Shown: positions 57,286 to 64,000 of the stretch, piece by piece
Numbering within the stretch: the first letter of the stretch is position 1
Layout: the number at the start of each line of letters is the position of its first letter
NCBI GenBank assembly: GCA_904418995.1
Contig: CAJFQF010000004.1
Span: 62,001-126,000, forward strand
DNA length: 64,000 nucleotides
Origin: Heritagella_A intestinalis
Lineage (GTDB): Bacteria; Bacillota; Clostridia; Oscillospirales; Acutalibacteraceae
Direction of reading: 5' to 3'
Translations under genes and position numbers: made by a program
Notes under the pieces: model-generated
Databases searched by the model: none
What the model was told of the DNA's origin: nothing
What the model saw: the letters and a program-made list of their open reading frames with translations, nothing else

Positions 57286-58587
57286 TTCGGCTTCACGGTC
57301 GATGAATACCGGCTTGGTTTTGGAATAGAGGATTTTCTGCTTGCTGTAGAGGCCGTAATACCCGGAGAGCATATAGCTCACGGCCGCTGCCAGTAAAAAC
57401 AGCAGGGGCGCTTGTCCGCCGAAGAGCTCCATACTCAGGACAAAGGAGGTCAGGGGGCAGTTGGTGACGCCGCAGAAAACGCAGATGAGGCCAATGGCGG
57501 CGGCAAATTCCGGGGGAAGCCCCAGCAGCCCGGCGGCCACACAGCCAAAGGTGGCCCCAATGAAGAAGGAGGGGACGATTTCGCCGCCCTTAAAGCCGGC
57601 GCCCAGGGTTACGGCGGTAAAGAGGAGTTTCAGCAGGAAGGCCTCCGGTCGGGCCTGGCCCCCAATGGCTTGCTGAATCACCGGCATTCCGGCTCCCAGG
57701 TAGTCCCGGGAACCTACCGCCAAGGCCAGCAGGATTATGAGCACACCGCCTGTGGTGGCCCGCAGGTAGGGGTTGGGGAGGTATTTCCGGTATAGCAGGG
57801 AGATTTTGTGGAAGCTCAGGCAGACCAAAATGCTCACCAGGGCACAGAGAACCGCCAAGCCTGCAACTTTAGCCGCCGTGAAAGGCGAGAGGGCGGGAAC
57901 CGCTTCTGCTGCCAGGGAAAAGGTTGTAGGGGCAATGCCGAAAGCAGCGGAGATTTGGGAAGCGGTAACAGCTGCCACCACACAGGGTACCAGGGCCGCA
58001 TAGTACATGACTCCCACGCTCACCACCTCCATGGCGAAAATCGCCGCCGCAATGGGTGTGCCGAAAAGGGCCGCAAATCCGGCGCTCATGCCGCAGAGGG
58101 TGATAATGTGCATATCTTTGATGTCCAGCCGGAAAAGCCGCCCCAGGGTCTGGCCCAAGCTGCCGCCCAGCTGCAAGGCCGCGCCCTCCCGCCCGGCAGA
58201 GCCGCCTAGCAGGTGGGTAATCACCGTGGCTGTAAAAATCAGGGGGGCGGTCTTCCAGGAAACTGTCTCCCGGGAGCGCACAGAAAACAGCACCATATCT
58301 GTGCCCGGGTCCCTTTCCATGCCGCATTTCTGATAGAGGAAGGCAATGGCCAGGCCGCCAAGAGGCAGCAGCAGGGGGAGCCACCAATGGGTTTCCCGCA
58401 TCCCTTCGCCCCAGGATACCGCCAGGTGGAAGGCGGTTCCCGCCAGGCCGATACTCCCGCCCGCTATCAGGGACAGGAGCAGCCATTTAAAAAAGGAGCC
58501 AAAATCTGAAAGCAGCGTTTTTTTCAGGTAGTCCAGCAGGGTGACGGCCCCGGACATACAGGTGGAGATCAGTTTGGGTCTTGGCAT
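57283..58587 (-). CDS. CLC-family anion antiporter, CLC-F (fluoride) type motifs
   Basis: 434-residue CLC protein with ~16 helices. 'GGSAGREGAALQLGGSLG' carries the gating glutamate (usual GREGP becomes GREGA). The first anion-site motif, normally GSGIPE, reads 'DPGTDMVLFSV'. The third, normally GxFxP, reads 'GFKGGEIVPSFFIGATFG', close to the GGEVTP seen in fluoride/proton antiporters of the CLC-F clade. 'GTPIAAAIFAMEV' is the usual helix-G motif. These changes favour fluoride export over chloride exchange (inference). No fluoride riboswitch core is seen upstream. Start at 58587 follows GGAGGGG. Confidence 0.9.
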   Translation of the reverse strand: MPRPKLISTCMSGAVTLLDYLKKTLLSDFGSFFKWLLLSLIAGGSIGLAGTAFHLAVSWGEGMRETHWWLPLLLPLGGLAIAFLYQKCGMERDPGTDMVLFSVRSRETVSWKTAPLIFTATVITHLLGGSAGREGAALQLGGSLGQTLGRLFRLDIKDMHIITLCGMSAGFAALFGTPIAAAIFAMEVVSVGVMYYAALVPCVVAAVTASQISAAFGIAPTTFSLAAEAVPALSPFTAAKVAGLAVLCALVSILVCLSFHKISLLYRKYLPNPYLRATTGGVLIILLALAVGSRDYLGAGMPVIQQAIGGQARPEAFLLKLLFTAVTLGAGFKGGEIVPSFFIGATFGCVAAGLLGLPPEFAAAIGLICVFCGVTNCPLTSFVLSMELFGGQAPLLFLLAAAVSYMLSGYYGLYSKQKILYSKTKPVFIDREAE

Positions 58588-58678
58588 CGGCGGCCCCTCC
58601 GTTCCAACTTAAATATCTGTTGTTTCCAGTATAAAGCATCTGGAAAAGCGCAAATTTCTTTAAAAGAATGAAACCCGC

Positions 58679-58711
58679 AAAAAAGCCCTCCGGGAAATTC
58701 CCGAAGGGCTT
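58679..58711 (-). terminator. Terminator of the Gld-type ABC operon
   Basis: Hairpin AGCCCTCCGGGAA / TTCCCGAAGGGCT around 58684-58710; T-run on the minus strand (58679-58684). Confidence 0.85.
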
Positions 58712-58726
58712 TTGCATCAAAGAGTT

Positions 58727-60292
58727 TTATTCTTCTTCGTCACCGTTGACGCTCTTGTTTTGGAGAACGACCTCGGTGTTGTCAATGACACTCTGCACCA
58801 CGCTCTGGGAAACCACGCCCACTACTGTGCCGTCTACCTCTACCAGGCAACGGCGATCGCCGATGTCATAGTAGCTGACCGTATGAGGGTCTCTGCCATC
58901 GTAGTAGTCGTAGGTTACCGTGAGCATAGGCTCGCCGGAAGGCTCGGTTTCGGTAGTTTCGTCCAGGAGCTGGATTCCGATAATGGTCTGATAGTAAGCG
59001 GTGAACACGCCTTTATAAGTAATATCCTGCCCGTCGGTTCCCTTTACGCTGTAGTCATACACGATGTTATCTTCCGTGCTGCTCTCTTCATTTTCGGTAC
59101 GAGTCAGATTGAAAACATCGGTGCCGTTGGGGGTCTCCACTGTCAGGCGGTTGATGTTGGCGATGTTCTGCATCAGCACAAAGCTGTCACGCAGGGAGAA
59201 GAGAGTGGCATTGGCCCAAACCCCTACCGTGCTGTCATCGCAGATGTAAACCACATCCACGCCGTCCAGCATGACATACCGGCCGCCGTCTTCGGAGGTG
59301 CCGCCGGAAAGCAGGGTATAAGAATTGCCGTTAACAGCAAAATCCAAACGCACCGTGGGCTCTGCCAAGCCAAACTCAGCCAGCTGTTCTTCAGTGGGCT
59401 CCACCGCAGCCACGGAAGTAGCCGTCAGAGAAGCAACGCCACTGGTAATAGAGGTCATGGACTCCTGATCGGCGTCTACCTCATAGGGTACGCTGAGTTT
59501 ATAGTCCGAATTCAGAGATTCAGTCTGGGGGACGATCTGCACTTCCTGGGGGAAGTTAGTCCCGGTAAAGGTGAATTTAGTAAATTCGTTGGTAGTTTCC
59601 TCGTTGACGCTGCTGGAATCACTGCTGCTGCTGTCATCGGTATCTTCCGGCGGGGTAATGCTGAGGATGGTGGTGTTCACAAAGTCCAGGCGGTTGTTAA
59701 ACAGGGAATCGCCTACGGATTCAGAAACATAAACCTTGTCGTCATACAGGACATAGTATCCGGATACCGGTCCCTCGTCTCCCACAGAATAACTGCTTTC
59801 TTCCCCATCCGACAAAGTGGTGGTAACGGAAAGCTGGGGGTCGTCCAGGCCGTATTCTTCCAGGTTCAGATCCTCGGCTGCGCCAATCTCACGGGTCGCT
59901 GAAAGGGAGGTGCAGTATCCAGCGGCAGTGCTGACGCTGCTGGTGTTCTGTAAGTCCTGATCAATGCCGTCCAGATAATAGGTCACAAAAGTCTGGGGTT
60001 CGCTGGAGCTGGAGTCGGACTCTGAATCCGAACTGGAACTGGAGTTTTCAATAATCTCCACATTGGTGAGAATCCGATAGCCGCCCTCGGCGTTAGTGAC
60101 GTCGATAGAGGCCACGTCTTCCCCTTCATGGGAGTACAGGGAAATTTCCTCCGTGGAAGAAGAAGCCATAGAAGAGGAGCTGTCCTCTTCCGCACTGGCG
60201 GCGGGCTGGGTCAGGAGCAGGGCAGTGATGGCCCCGCCCAAAACCACAGCTGCGGCCAGGGTAATCAGGATATAGCGAGTGTTTCGTTTCAT
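58727..60292 (-). CDS. DUF4340-domain protein of the Gld-type ABC system
   Basis: 521 residues. One N-terminal helix (about 7-27, 'ILITLAAAVVLGGAITALLL') followed by a Ser/Glu-rich linker and a beta-rich extracellular part in DUF4340 style: 'SLYSHEGEDVASIDVTNAE', 'YGLDDPQLSVTTTLSDGEE', 'YYVLYDDKVYVSESVGDSLF' (repeated as 'YVMLDGVDVVYICDD'). Two poly-Ser acidic segments (about 38-47 and 83-98) look like flexible linkers. In such operons it is exported together with the GldG-like protein. It starts 3 bases behind the GldG-like stop, so they are translated together. Confidence 0.88.
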   Translation of the reverse strand: MKRNTRYILITLAAAVVLGGAITALLLTQPAASAEEDSSSSMASSSTEEISLYSHEGEDVASIDVTNAEGGYRILTNVEIIENSSSSSDSESDSSSSEPQTFVTYYLDGIDQDLQNTSSVSTAAGYCTSLSATREIGAAEDLNLEEYGLDDPQLSVTTTLSDGEESSYSVGDEGPVSGYYVLYDDKVYVSESVGDSLFNNRLDFVNTTILSITPPEDTDDSSSSDSSSVNEETTNEFTKFTFTGTNFPQEVQIVPQTESLNSDYKLSVPYEVDADQESMTSITSGVASLTATSVAAVEPTEEQLAEFGLAEPTVRLDFAVNGNSYTLLSGGTSEDGGRYVMLDGVDVVYICDDSTVGVWANATLFSLRDSFVLMQNIANINRLTVETPNGTDVFNLTRTENEESSTEDNIVYDYSVKGTDGQDITYKGVFTAYYQTIIGIQLLDETTETEPSGEPMLTVTYDYYDGRDPHTVSYYDIGDRRCLVEVDGTVVGVVSQSVVQSVIDNTEVVLQNKSVNGDEEE

Positions 60293-60295
60293 AGA

Positions 60296-61996
60296 TTACA
60301 GGTGCCTCCTCTTGAAGTAGATCACCAGCCCCACCAGAAGGACTACTACCGGAATGGCGATGGTGAACACGCCCAGGCCCAGCACGTTAATCACCGCAGT
60401 GGTGGCGGTCATATCCGCAGTGCCTACCTGTACGCTGGGAGAATACACGGTATTGTTGCTGTCGGTGGTATCGGTCATATACCGGAGCAGGTCGGCAAAG
60501 TAGTCGCCGTTGCTGAAGGTGTTGGTGCTGGTATAAGCGGGGGAAATCATGTAGGTGCTGCCCAGGACCACCACGTTGGCAGAAGCGCCCAAGCCGTCGC
60601 TAGCCAGGGACTTCCGGGCCATGACGCCCAGCTCATAAGAGGCCTGCTCGGTATTTCCGGAATCGGCGTCCTCGGTGTTCAGATCCTCCGCCTTTGCGAG
60701 ATAAGAACTCTCAGAAGAGGAGAACAGGGTATAAGTACCCACGCCGTTGACGCTGCTGTCGTTAAAGAGGCCTTCTACCGGCACAGACATGGGGGTCAGC
60801 AGCAGGGAATAGGTGTCGCCGCTGGGAATCATAGATTCAGAGTTGTCCACGTCAGCAATAAAGGCATAGGGAGTGCCGCCCATGGTACGGCTGGTGTCGC
60901 TCTCCATGACAATAGAAGAAGAGTCATAGGAGATGCCCCATTCTTCCAGGAAGGCCTGCAGATTGGGCAGGGTAGCCTGGCCGGGGTTCGCGGTGAACAG
61001 GATGGAACGGCTGTCCCCGTTGGGGTCTTCAGAGAGATAGGTGTCCAGCTTTTCCAGCTCCGCTTCTGTGTAGTCAGTGCCGGGAGTGGGGATATAGAGG
61101 ATTCGGGTGTCCTCAGGGATGTCCTCGGTGAGGATATCGAACTGCTGGACGTCAAAAGCGTAATCGTTAAAGAAGGAGGTGATCATATCCAGATCGGTGG
61201 ACTGGAGCATCTCGCTATGGCCGGTAGCGATGGAGATCAAAGGGACTTTTTCCAGGTTTACCTGCTGCAGGGCGCTGGCCACCGCGCTGTTGACGTCGTT
61301 ATAAAGGGCGGTAGAACCAGTCTGGCTGTTCTGCTCCGAGGGGAACAGGTCGTTGGTGGTGAGAACACGATAACGTTTTTCAGTTTCTACTACCACGCAT
61401 CCGTTAGTCAGACTTTCATCGGCATATTCGTTGGCAAAGGTGGGGTTAGTTTCCAAGTCGATGGTCTCCACATGGATTTTGGAGTTGGCTTCTACCAAAC
61501 GGTCCGTAATGGAGATCAAAGTGGAGTAGGGATAGCCGTAGGACTCGGCATAATCAATCCAGCCGTCGCTGGCAATGATGTAGATGTTGGTTTCATACTG
61601 GACATCCTTGGCCACGTCCAGGGCCTCTTCCGACAGGGTGTTCACCTGATTGGCGGTGAGGTCGATGTTCATGGAGGGGAACCGGTCAGAAAGCAGGGAA
61701 ACCACTACGTTGACCAGGATGACCACCACGATAAAGATGGCGGTGAAGGCAGTGGCAATACCGCCCCGCTGGAACCTACGGCTCTTCAGGGCCTTTTTCA
61801 GAGAAGAAGGCATCTTGATTTTTTTCTTTTTGCCGGCCTTTTGCTCCTCCGGCTGGGAGGCTTCCTCTGTCTTGGCACTTTCGGGGGAAGCTTCGGAGGT
61901 CTTGGCCGCTTCTTCCTGGGGCTTGCCGCCGGCGGCTTCCTCCTGCTTTACCTCTTCCAGGAGCTCCTCCTGGGGAGTTTTCTTATCGTTATTCAT
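60296..61996 (-). CDS. GldG-like ABC transporter auxiliary protein
   Basis: 566 residues. N terminus: ~75 cytoplasmic residues rich in Glu/Lys, then one helix ('GGIATAFTAIFIVVVILVN'). The large outer domain matches 'ABC-type uncharacterised transport' GldG: 'SMNIDLTANQVNTLSEEALD', 'VPLISIATGHSEMLQS', 'TRILYIPTPGTDYTEAEL'. A C-terminal helix 'LGVFTIAIPVVVLLVGLVI' ends in 'YFKRRHL'. The start at 61996 has AGGAGG 9 bases upstream; an in-frame TTG overlaps poorly with it. It lies 15 bases behind the permease. Confidence 0.9.
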   Translation of the reverse strand: MNNDKKTPQEELLEEVKQEEAAGGKPQEEAAKTSEASPESAKTEEASQPEEQKAGKKKKIKMPSSLKKALKSRRFQRGGIATAFTAIFIVVVILVNVVVSLLSDRFPSMNIDLTANQVNTLSEEALDVAKDVQYETNIYIIASDGWIDYAESYGYPYSTLISITDRLVEANSKIHVETIDLETNPTFANEYADESLTNGCVVVETEKRYRVLTTNDLFPSEQNSQTGSTALYNDVNSAVASALQQVNLEKVPLISIATGHSEMLQSTDLDMITSFFNDYAFDVQQFDILTEDIPEDTRILYIPTPGTDYTEAELEKLDTYLSEDPNGDSRSILFTANPGQATLPNLQAFLEEWGISYDSSSIVMESDTSRTMGGTPYAFIADVDNSESMIPSGDTYSLLLTPMSVPVEGLFNDSSVNGVGTYTLFSSSESSYLAKAEDLNTEDADSGNTEQASYELGVMARKSLASDGLGASANVVVLGSTYMISPAYTSTNTFSNGDYFADLLRYMTDTTDSNNTVYSPSVQVGTADMTATTAVINVLGLGVFTIAIPVVVLLVGLVIYFKRRHL

Positions 61997-62011
61997 GGTC
62001 GTCAATCCTCC

Positions 62012-62716
62012 TTAGCTCCATCTCTTGCTTTCCAGACGGCGAGCAGTGAGGAAGACAAAAACAGCCACCACACTGATAAAGAACACAGCGCTGGAAATGT
62101 TGAATATACCTTGGGTAAAGTAGCTGTACCGGGAGTCAAAGGACAGCCATTCCACTATCTGGGCGATAAAGGTGCCGCTGGCCAGGGAGGAGATCTGCCC
62201 CATCATCAGGATGAAGATGGAGACGGCAAAGGTGGCGATAGCCGCAATCACCTGGCTCACCGTCAGGCTGGAAATAAACACGCCGATGGAGATCATGGCG
62301 GCCCCATAAAACAGGGAGCCCAGATAGTAGCCGAAGACCTCGCCCCAGCTGGGCTGGCCGAACAGGGAGATGGCCACGCAGGGAAGCAGGGTGCCGGTCA
62401 TGGCAATAGCGTACACGATAAAGGCTGCCAGGAATTTGCCCAGGACAATAGCGGTAACGCTGACCGGGGCGGTGAGCAGGGCTTGGTCGGTTTTATTGCG
62501 CTGCTCGTCGCTGAGGCTCTTCATGGTAATGATGGGGATGACCATCATACAGTAAGTAAACATGTTGCTGTACACCATATAAATATAGGAAGAAGACCCG
62601 GTGTACATGATCTGCCAATACAGCAGGCCGCTCAGGGCCAGCAGCACAGCAATGCAGACATAGCCGATGGGGCCGGAAAAATAGGATTTCATTTCACGCT
62701 TCAGGATCGCTCTCAT
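62012..62716 (-). CDS. ABC transporter permease (GldF-like)
   Basis: 234-residue ABC-2 type permease with six helices. 'AILKREMKSYFSGPIGYVCIA' at the N terminus is the typical GldF/ABC-2 opening; 'SLSDEQRNKTDQALLTAPV' is the conserved loop 'L..E...gT.e.LLt.PV'. Its ATG overlaps the ATPase stop by 4 bases (minus strand). Confidence 0.92.
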   Translation of the reverse strand: MRAILKREMKSYFSGPIGYVCIAVLLALSGLLYWQIMYTGSSSYIYMVYSNMFTYCMMVIPIITMKSLSDEQRNKTDQALLTAPVSVTAIVLGKFLAAFIVYAIAMTGTLLPCVAISLFGQPSWGEVFGYYLGSLFYGAAMISIGVFISSLTVSQVIAAIATFAVSIFILMMGQISSLASGTFIAQIVEWLSFDSRYSYFTQGIFNISSAVFFISVVAVFVFLTARRLESKRWS

Positions 62717-63690
62717 GCCCGCTCAGCTCCTTTCATTTTTTTCTTGGAAATCCGGGAATGGTCTCCGCTGGTCAGCTGCAGGAAGACGTCTTCCAGAGTC
62801 AGGTCGGTATTGCGCATGGAGAGCAGGGGCCAGCCGTTGCGGGCCAGCAGGGCAAAGAGGTCGCGGCGCAGGTCGTAATCCACGTCGGTCTCCACGGAGA
62901 ATTCGTAAACGCCCCGCTCCTTTTCCCCATAGGAAAGGACTTCCTTCACATGGCCCATAGAAGCCAGGGCATGGCGCACCTCGTTTTCGGGGCCGTCTAT
63001 CCGGACAATCAGCCGGTGGTCGGCGGAGAGGTCGTGGGCCAGCCGGTCGGTAGCGCCGTCGGCTACAACCTGGCCGTTGTTGATGATGATAATCCGCTCG
63101 CAGATGGCCTGTACTTCCGACAGGATGTGGGAGCTGAGGATGACGGTGTGCCGCCGTCCCAAATCCTTAATCAGGCGACGGATTTCAATAATCTGCTTGG
63201 GATCCAGGCCCACGGTGGGCTCGTCCAGGATCAGCACAGGGGGATTTCCCAGCAGGGCCTGTGCAATGCCCACGCGCTGCTTATAGCCCTTGGACAGGTT
63301 GCCGATGAGGCGTTTATAGACGTCGCTGATTTTCACCAGCCGGCAGATTTCCCGGATGTGCTGTTCCCGGGGCAAAGTCACCTTTTTCAGGTCATACATG
63401 AAGTTCAGGTATTCCTTTACCGTCATGTCCATATACAGGGGCGGGATTTCCGGCAGATAGCCAATGAGCTTTTTGGCCTCATTGGGGTTTTCCAGAATGT
63501 CGTAGCCGCTCACGGTAACGGTGCCCTCTGTTGAGGACAGATATCCGGTGACAATGTTCATGGTAGTGGATTTACCGGCGCCGTTGGGGCCCAGGAAACC
63601 CACGATGGTTCCTTCTTCTATTGAGAAGCTTACGTTATCCAGCGCCAGGTTGTTGCCATAACGCTTGGTGAGGTTTTTGACCTCTATCAT
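62713..63690 (-). CDS. ABC transporter ATP-binding protein (GldA-like)
   Basis: 325-residue ATPase. Walker A 'LGPNGAGKSTTMNIVTGYL', Q-loop 'IGYLPEIPPLYMDM', signature 'LSKGYKQRVGIAQAL' (GYKQ variant typical for GldA-type), Walker B 'VLILDEPTVGLDP', 'VILSSHILSEV'. The C-terminal ~90 residues ('RLIVRIDGPENEVRHALA') are the usual extra domain. First gene of the operon; its own promoter lies ~50 bases upstream. With permease, GldG-like and DUF4340 proteins it would move an unknown substrate or build a surface structure. Confidence 0.94.
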   Translation of the reverse strand: MIEVKNLTKRYGNNLALDNVSFSIEEGTIVGFLGPNGAGKSTTMNIVTGYLSSTEGTVTVSGYDILENPNEAKKLIGYLPEIPPLYMDMTVKEYLNFMYDLKKVTLPREQHIREICRLVKISDVYKRLIGNLSKGYKQRVGIAQALLGNPPVLILDEPTVGLDPKQIIEIRRLIKDLGRRHTVILSSHILSEVQAICERIIIINNGQVVADGATDRLAHDLSADHRLIVRIDGPENEVRHALASMGHVKEVLSYGEKERGVYEFSVETDVDYDLRRDLFALLARNGWPLLSMRNTDLTLEDVFLQLTSGDHSRISKKKMKGAERA

Positions 63691-63738
63691 CTCATTTCCC
63701 TCCTACTTGGTAGATTCTGATAAAACAGATGCCACAAT

Positions 63739-63767
63739 ATCATATCTCATTTATCTATTTTTTGCAA
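63739..63767 (-). promoter_or_regulatory. Promoter of the Gld-type ABC operon
   Basis: Minus strand TTGCAA (63762-63767), 17-base spacer, TATGAT (63739-63744). Confidence 0.75.
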
Positions 63768-63873
63768 GACCTTTCTTGAGAAATCGGATGGCAACTCCTG
63801 TAAAAACCAGGATAGGTCCATGCCAATGATACATTTGATAAGCGGCGGGCCCGAAATCGGGGCCGAATCTCAT
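63751..63873 (-). CDS. Possible small membrane protein, 40 residues
   Basis: Opens 'MRFGPDFGPAAYQMYHWHG', continues with one hydrophobic segment 'PILVFTGVAIRFL' and a basic end 'KKGLAKNR'. No ribosome site in front of the ATG (or of an in-frame TTG at 63957), and its 3' end covers the -35 of the ABC promoter. It could be a real single-helix protein or chance; weak call. Confidence 0.3.
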   Translation of the reverse strand: MRFGPDFGPAAYQMYHWHGPILVFTGVAIRFLKKGLAKNR

Positions 63874-64000
63874 TATACCGGCGTTATGTGATAGCAAGGT
63901 GAACAAATCCAAAGTGGCAATAGATTTTACTTTTGATTTATTATGCAAATTTAACAAAATCTTAATGCTTTCCAGCCGAAAAAACAGAATTAGGAAATTT

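Noticed and set aside
58588..58680. Fluoride riboswitch before the CLC gene
   Set aside because: The leader has no conserved fluoride-riboswitch core on the minus strand; only a short stem near the -10 is seen.

Overview
The window looks like a chromosomal segment of a moderately GC-rich, spore-forming anaerobic Firmicute, most likely a gut member of the Oscillospirales/Clostridia. The reasons are the SpoVAC and SpoVAD spore proteins, a bacterial V/A-type ATPase operon, an alpha2-type glycyl-tRNA synthetase, strong Shine-Dalgarno sites, consensus sigma-A promoters (several TTGACA-17-TATAAT) and U-tailed hairpin terminators. No rRNA, CRISPR array, insertion sequence or intact prophage was seen.

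Layout. 1-7165: zapA (minus), glycogen phosphorylase and a GH13 alpha-glycosidase (plus), a truncated phage-type replication protein, a GNAT acetyltransferase and tRNA-Arg(ACG) followed by three hairpin terminators. 7345-26015: an 18-kb, all-plus-strand accessory locus with ten genes: a membrane-anchored VWA protein, two tandem tubulin-like GTPases, two unrecognised soluble proteins, a zinc-ribbon GTPase, a large GTPase-associated-type protein, a kinase-fold protein lacking the catalytic aspartate, and two membrane proteins. It ends in a clear terminator. I consider it the main candidate for a poorly described system: a GTP-driven, membrane-linked assembly with possible conflict or signalling function. 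No toxin or nuclease domain was recognised in it.

26027-29525: glycyl-tRNA synthetase, a PepSY-type lipoprotein, xpt and a flavodoxin-like protein. 29649-35125: a minus-strand sugar-catabolism cluster (two Gfo/Idh/MocA oxidoreductases, two TIM-barrel epimerases, a LacI regulator with a 14-bp palindromic operator in its own promoter), interrupted by a repeat-rich 420-bp spacer. 35312-38933: leuCD, then spoVAC-spoVAD under a sigma-G-like promoter, with spoVAE missing and a second copy of the intergenic repeat behind spoVAD. 38934-43961: a lipoprotein MltG-like transglycosylase divergent from a znuACB zinc transporter with a Zur-like operator, then a DUF6054-type protein and an aldo/keto reductase.

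44106-53784: a V-type ATPase operon in the order F-I-K-E-C-G-A-B-D (Enterococcus hirae naming). Its K subunit keeps the residues that bind sodium in E. hirae NtpK, and a DUF1963/YwqG-type gene sits between ntpG and ntpA. 53842-55157: tRNA-Ser(CGA) and tRNA-Val(GAC) flank an AT-rich orphan gene with a helix-hairpin-helix-like segment. 55260-58587: an acyltransferase-3 membrane protein, a patatin-like protein and a CLC antiporter whose motifs resemble the fluoride-exporting CLC-F branch. 58679-63767: a minus-strand Gld-type ABC transporter operon (ATPase, permease, GldG-like, DUF4340).

All functional statements come from reading the sequence and from remembered family motifs; no database search was run.
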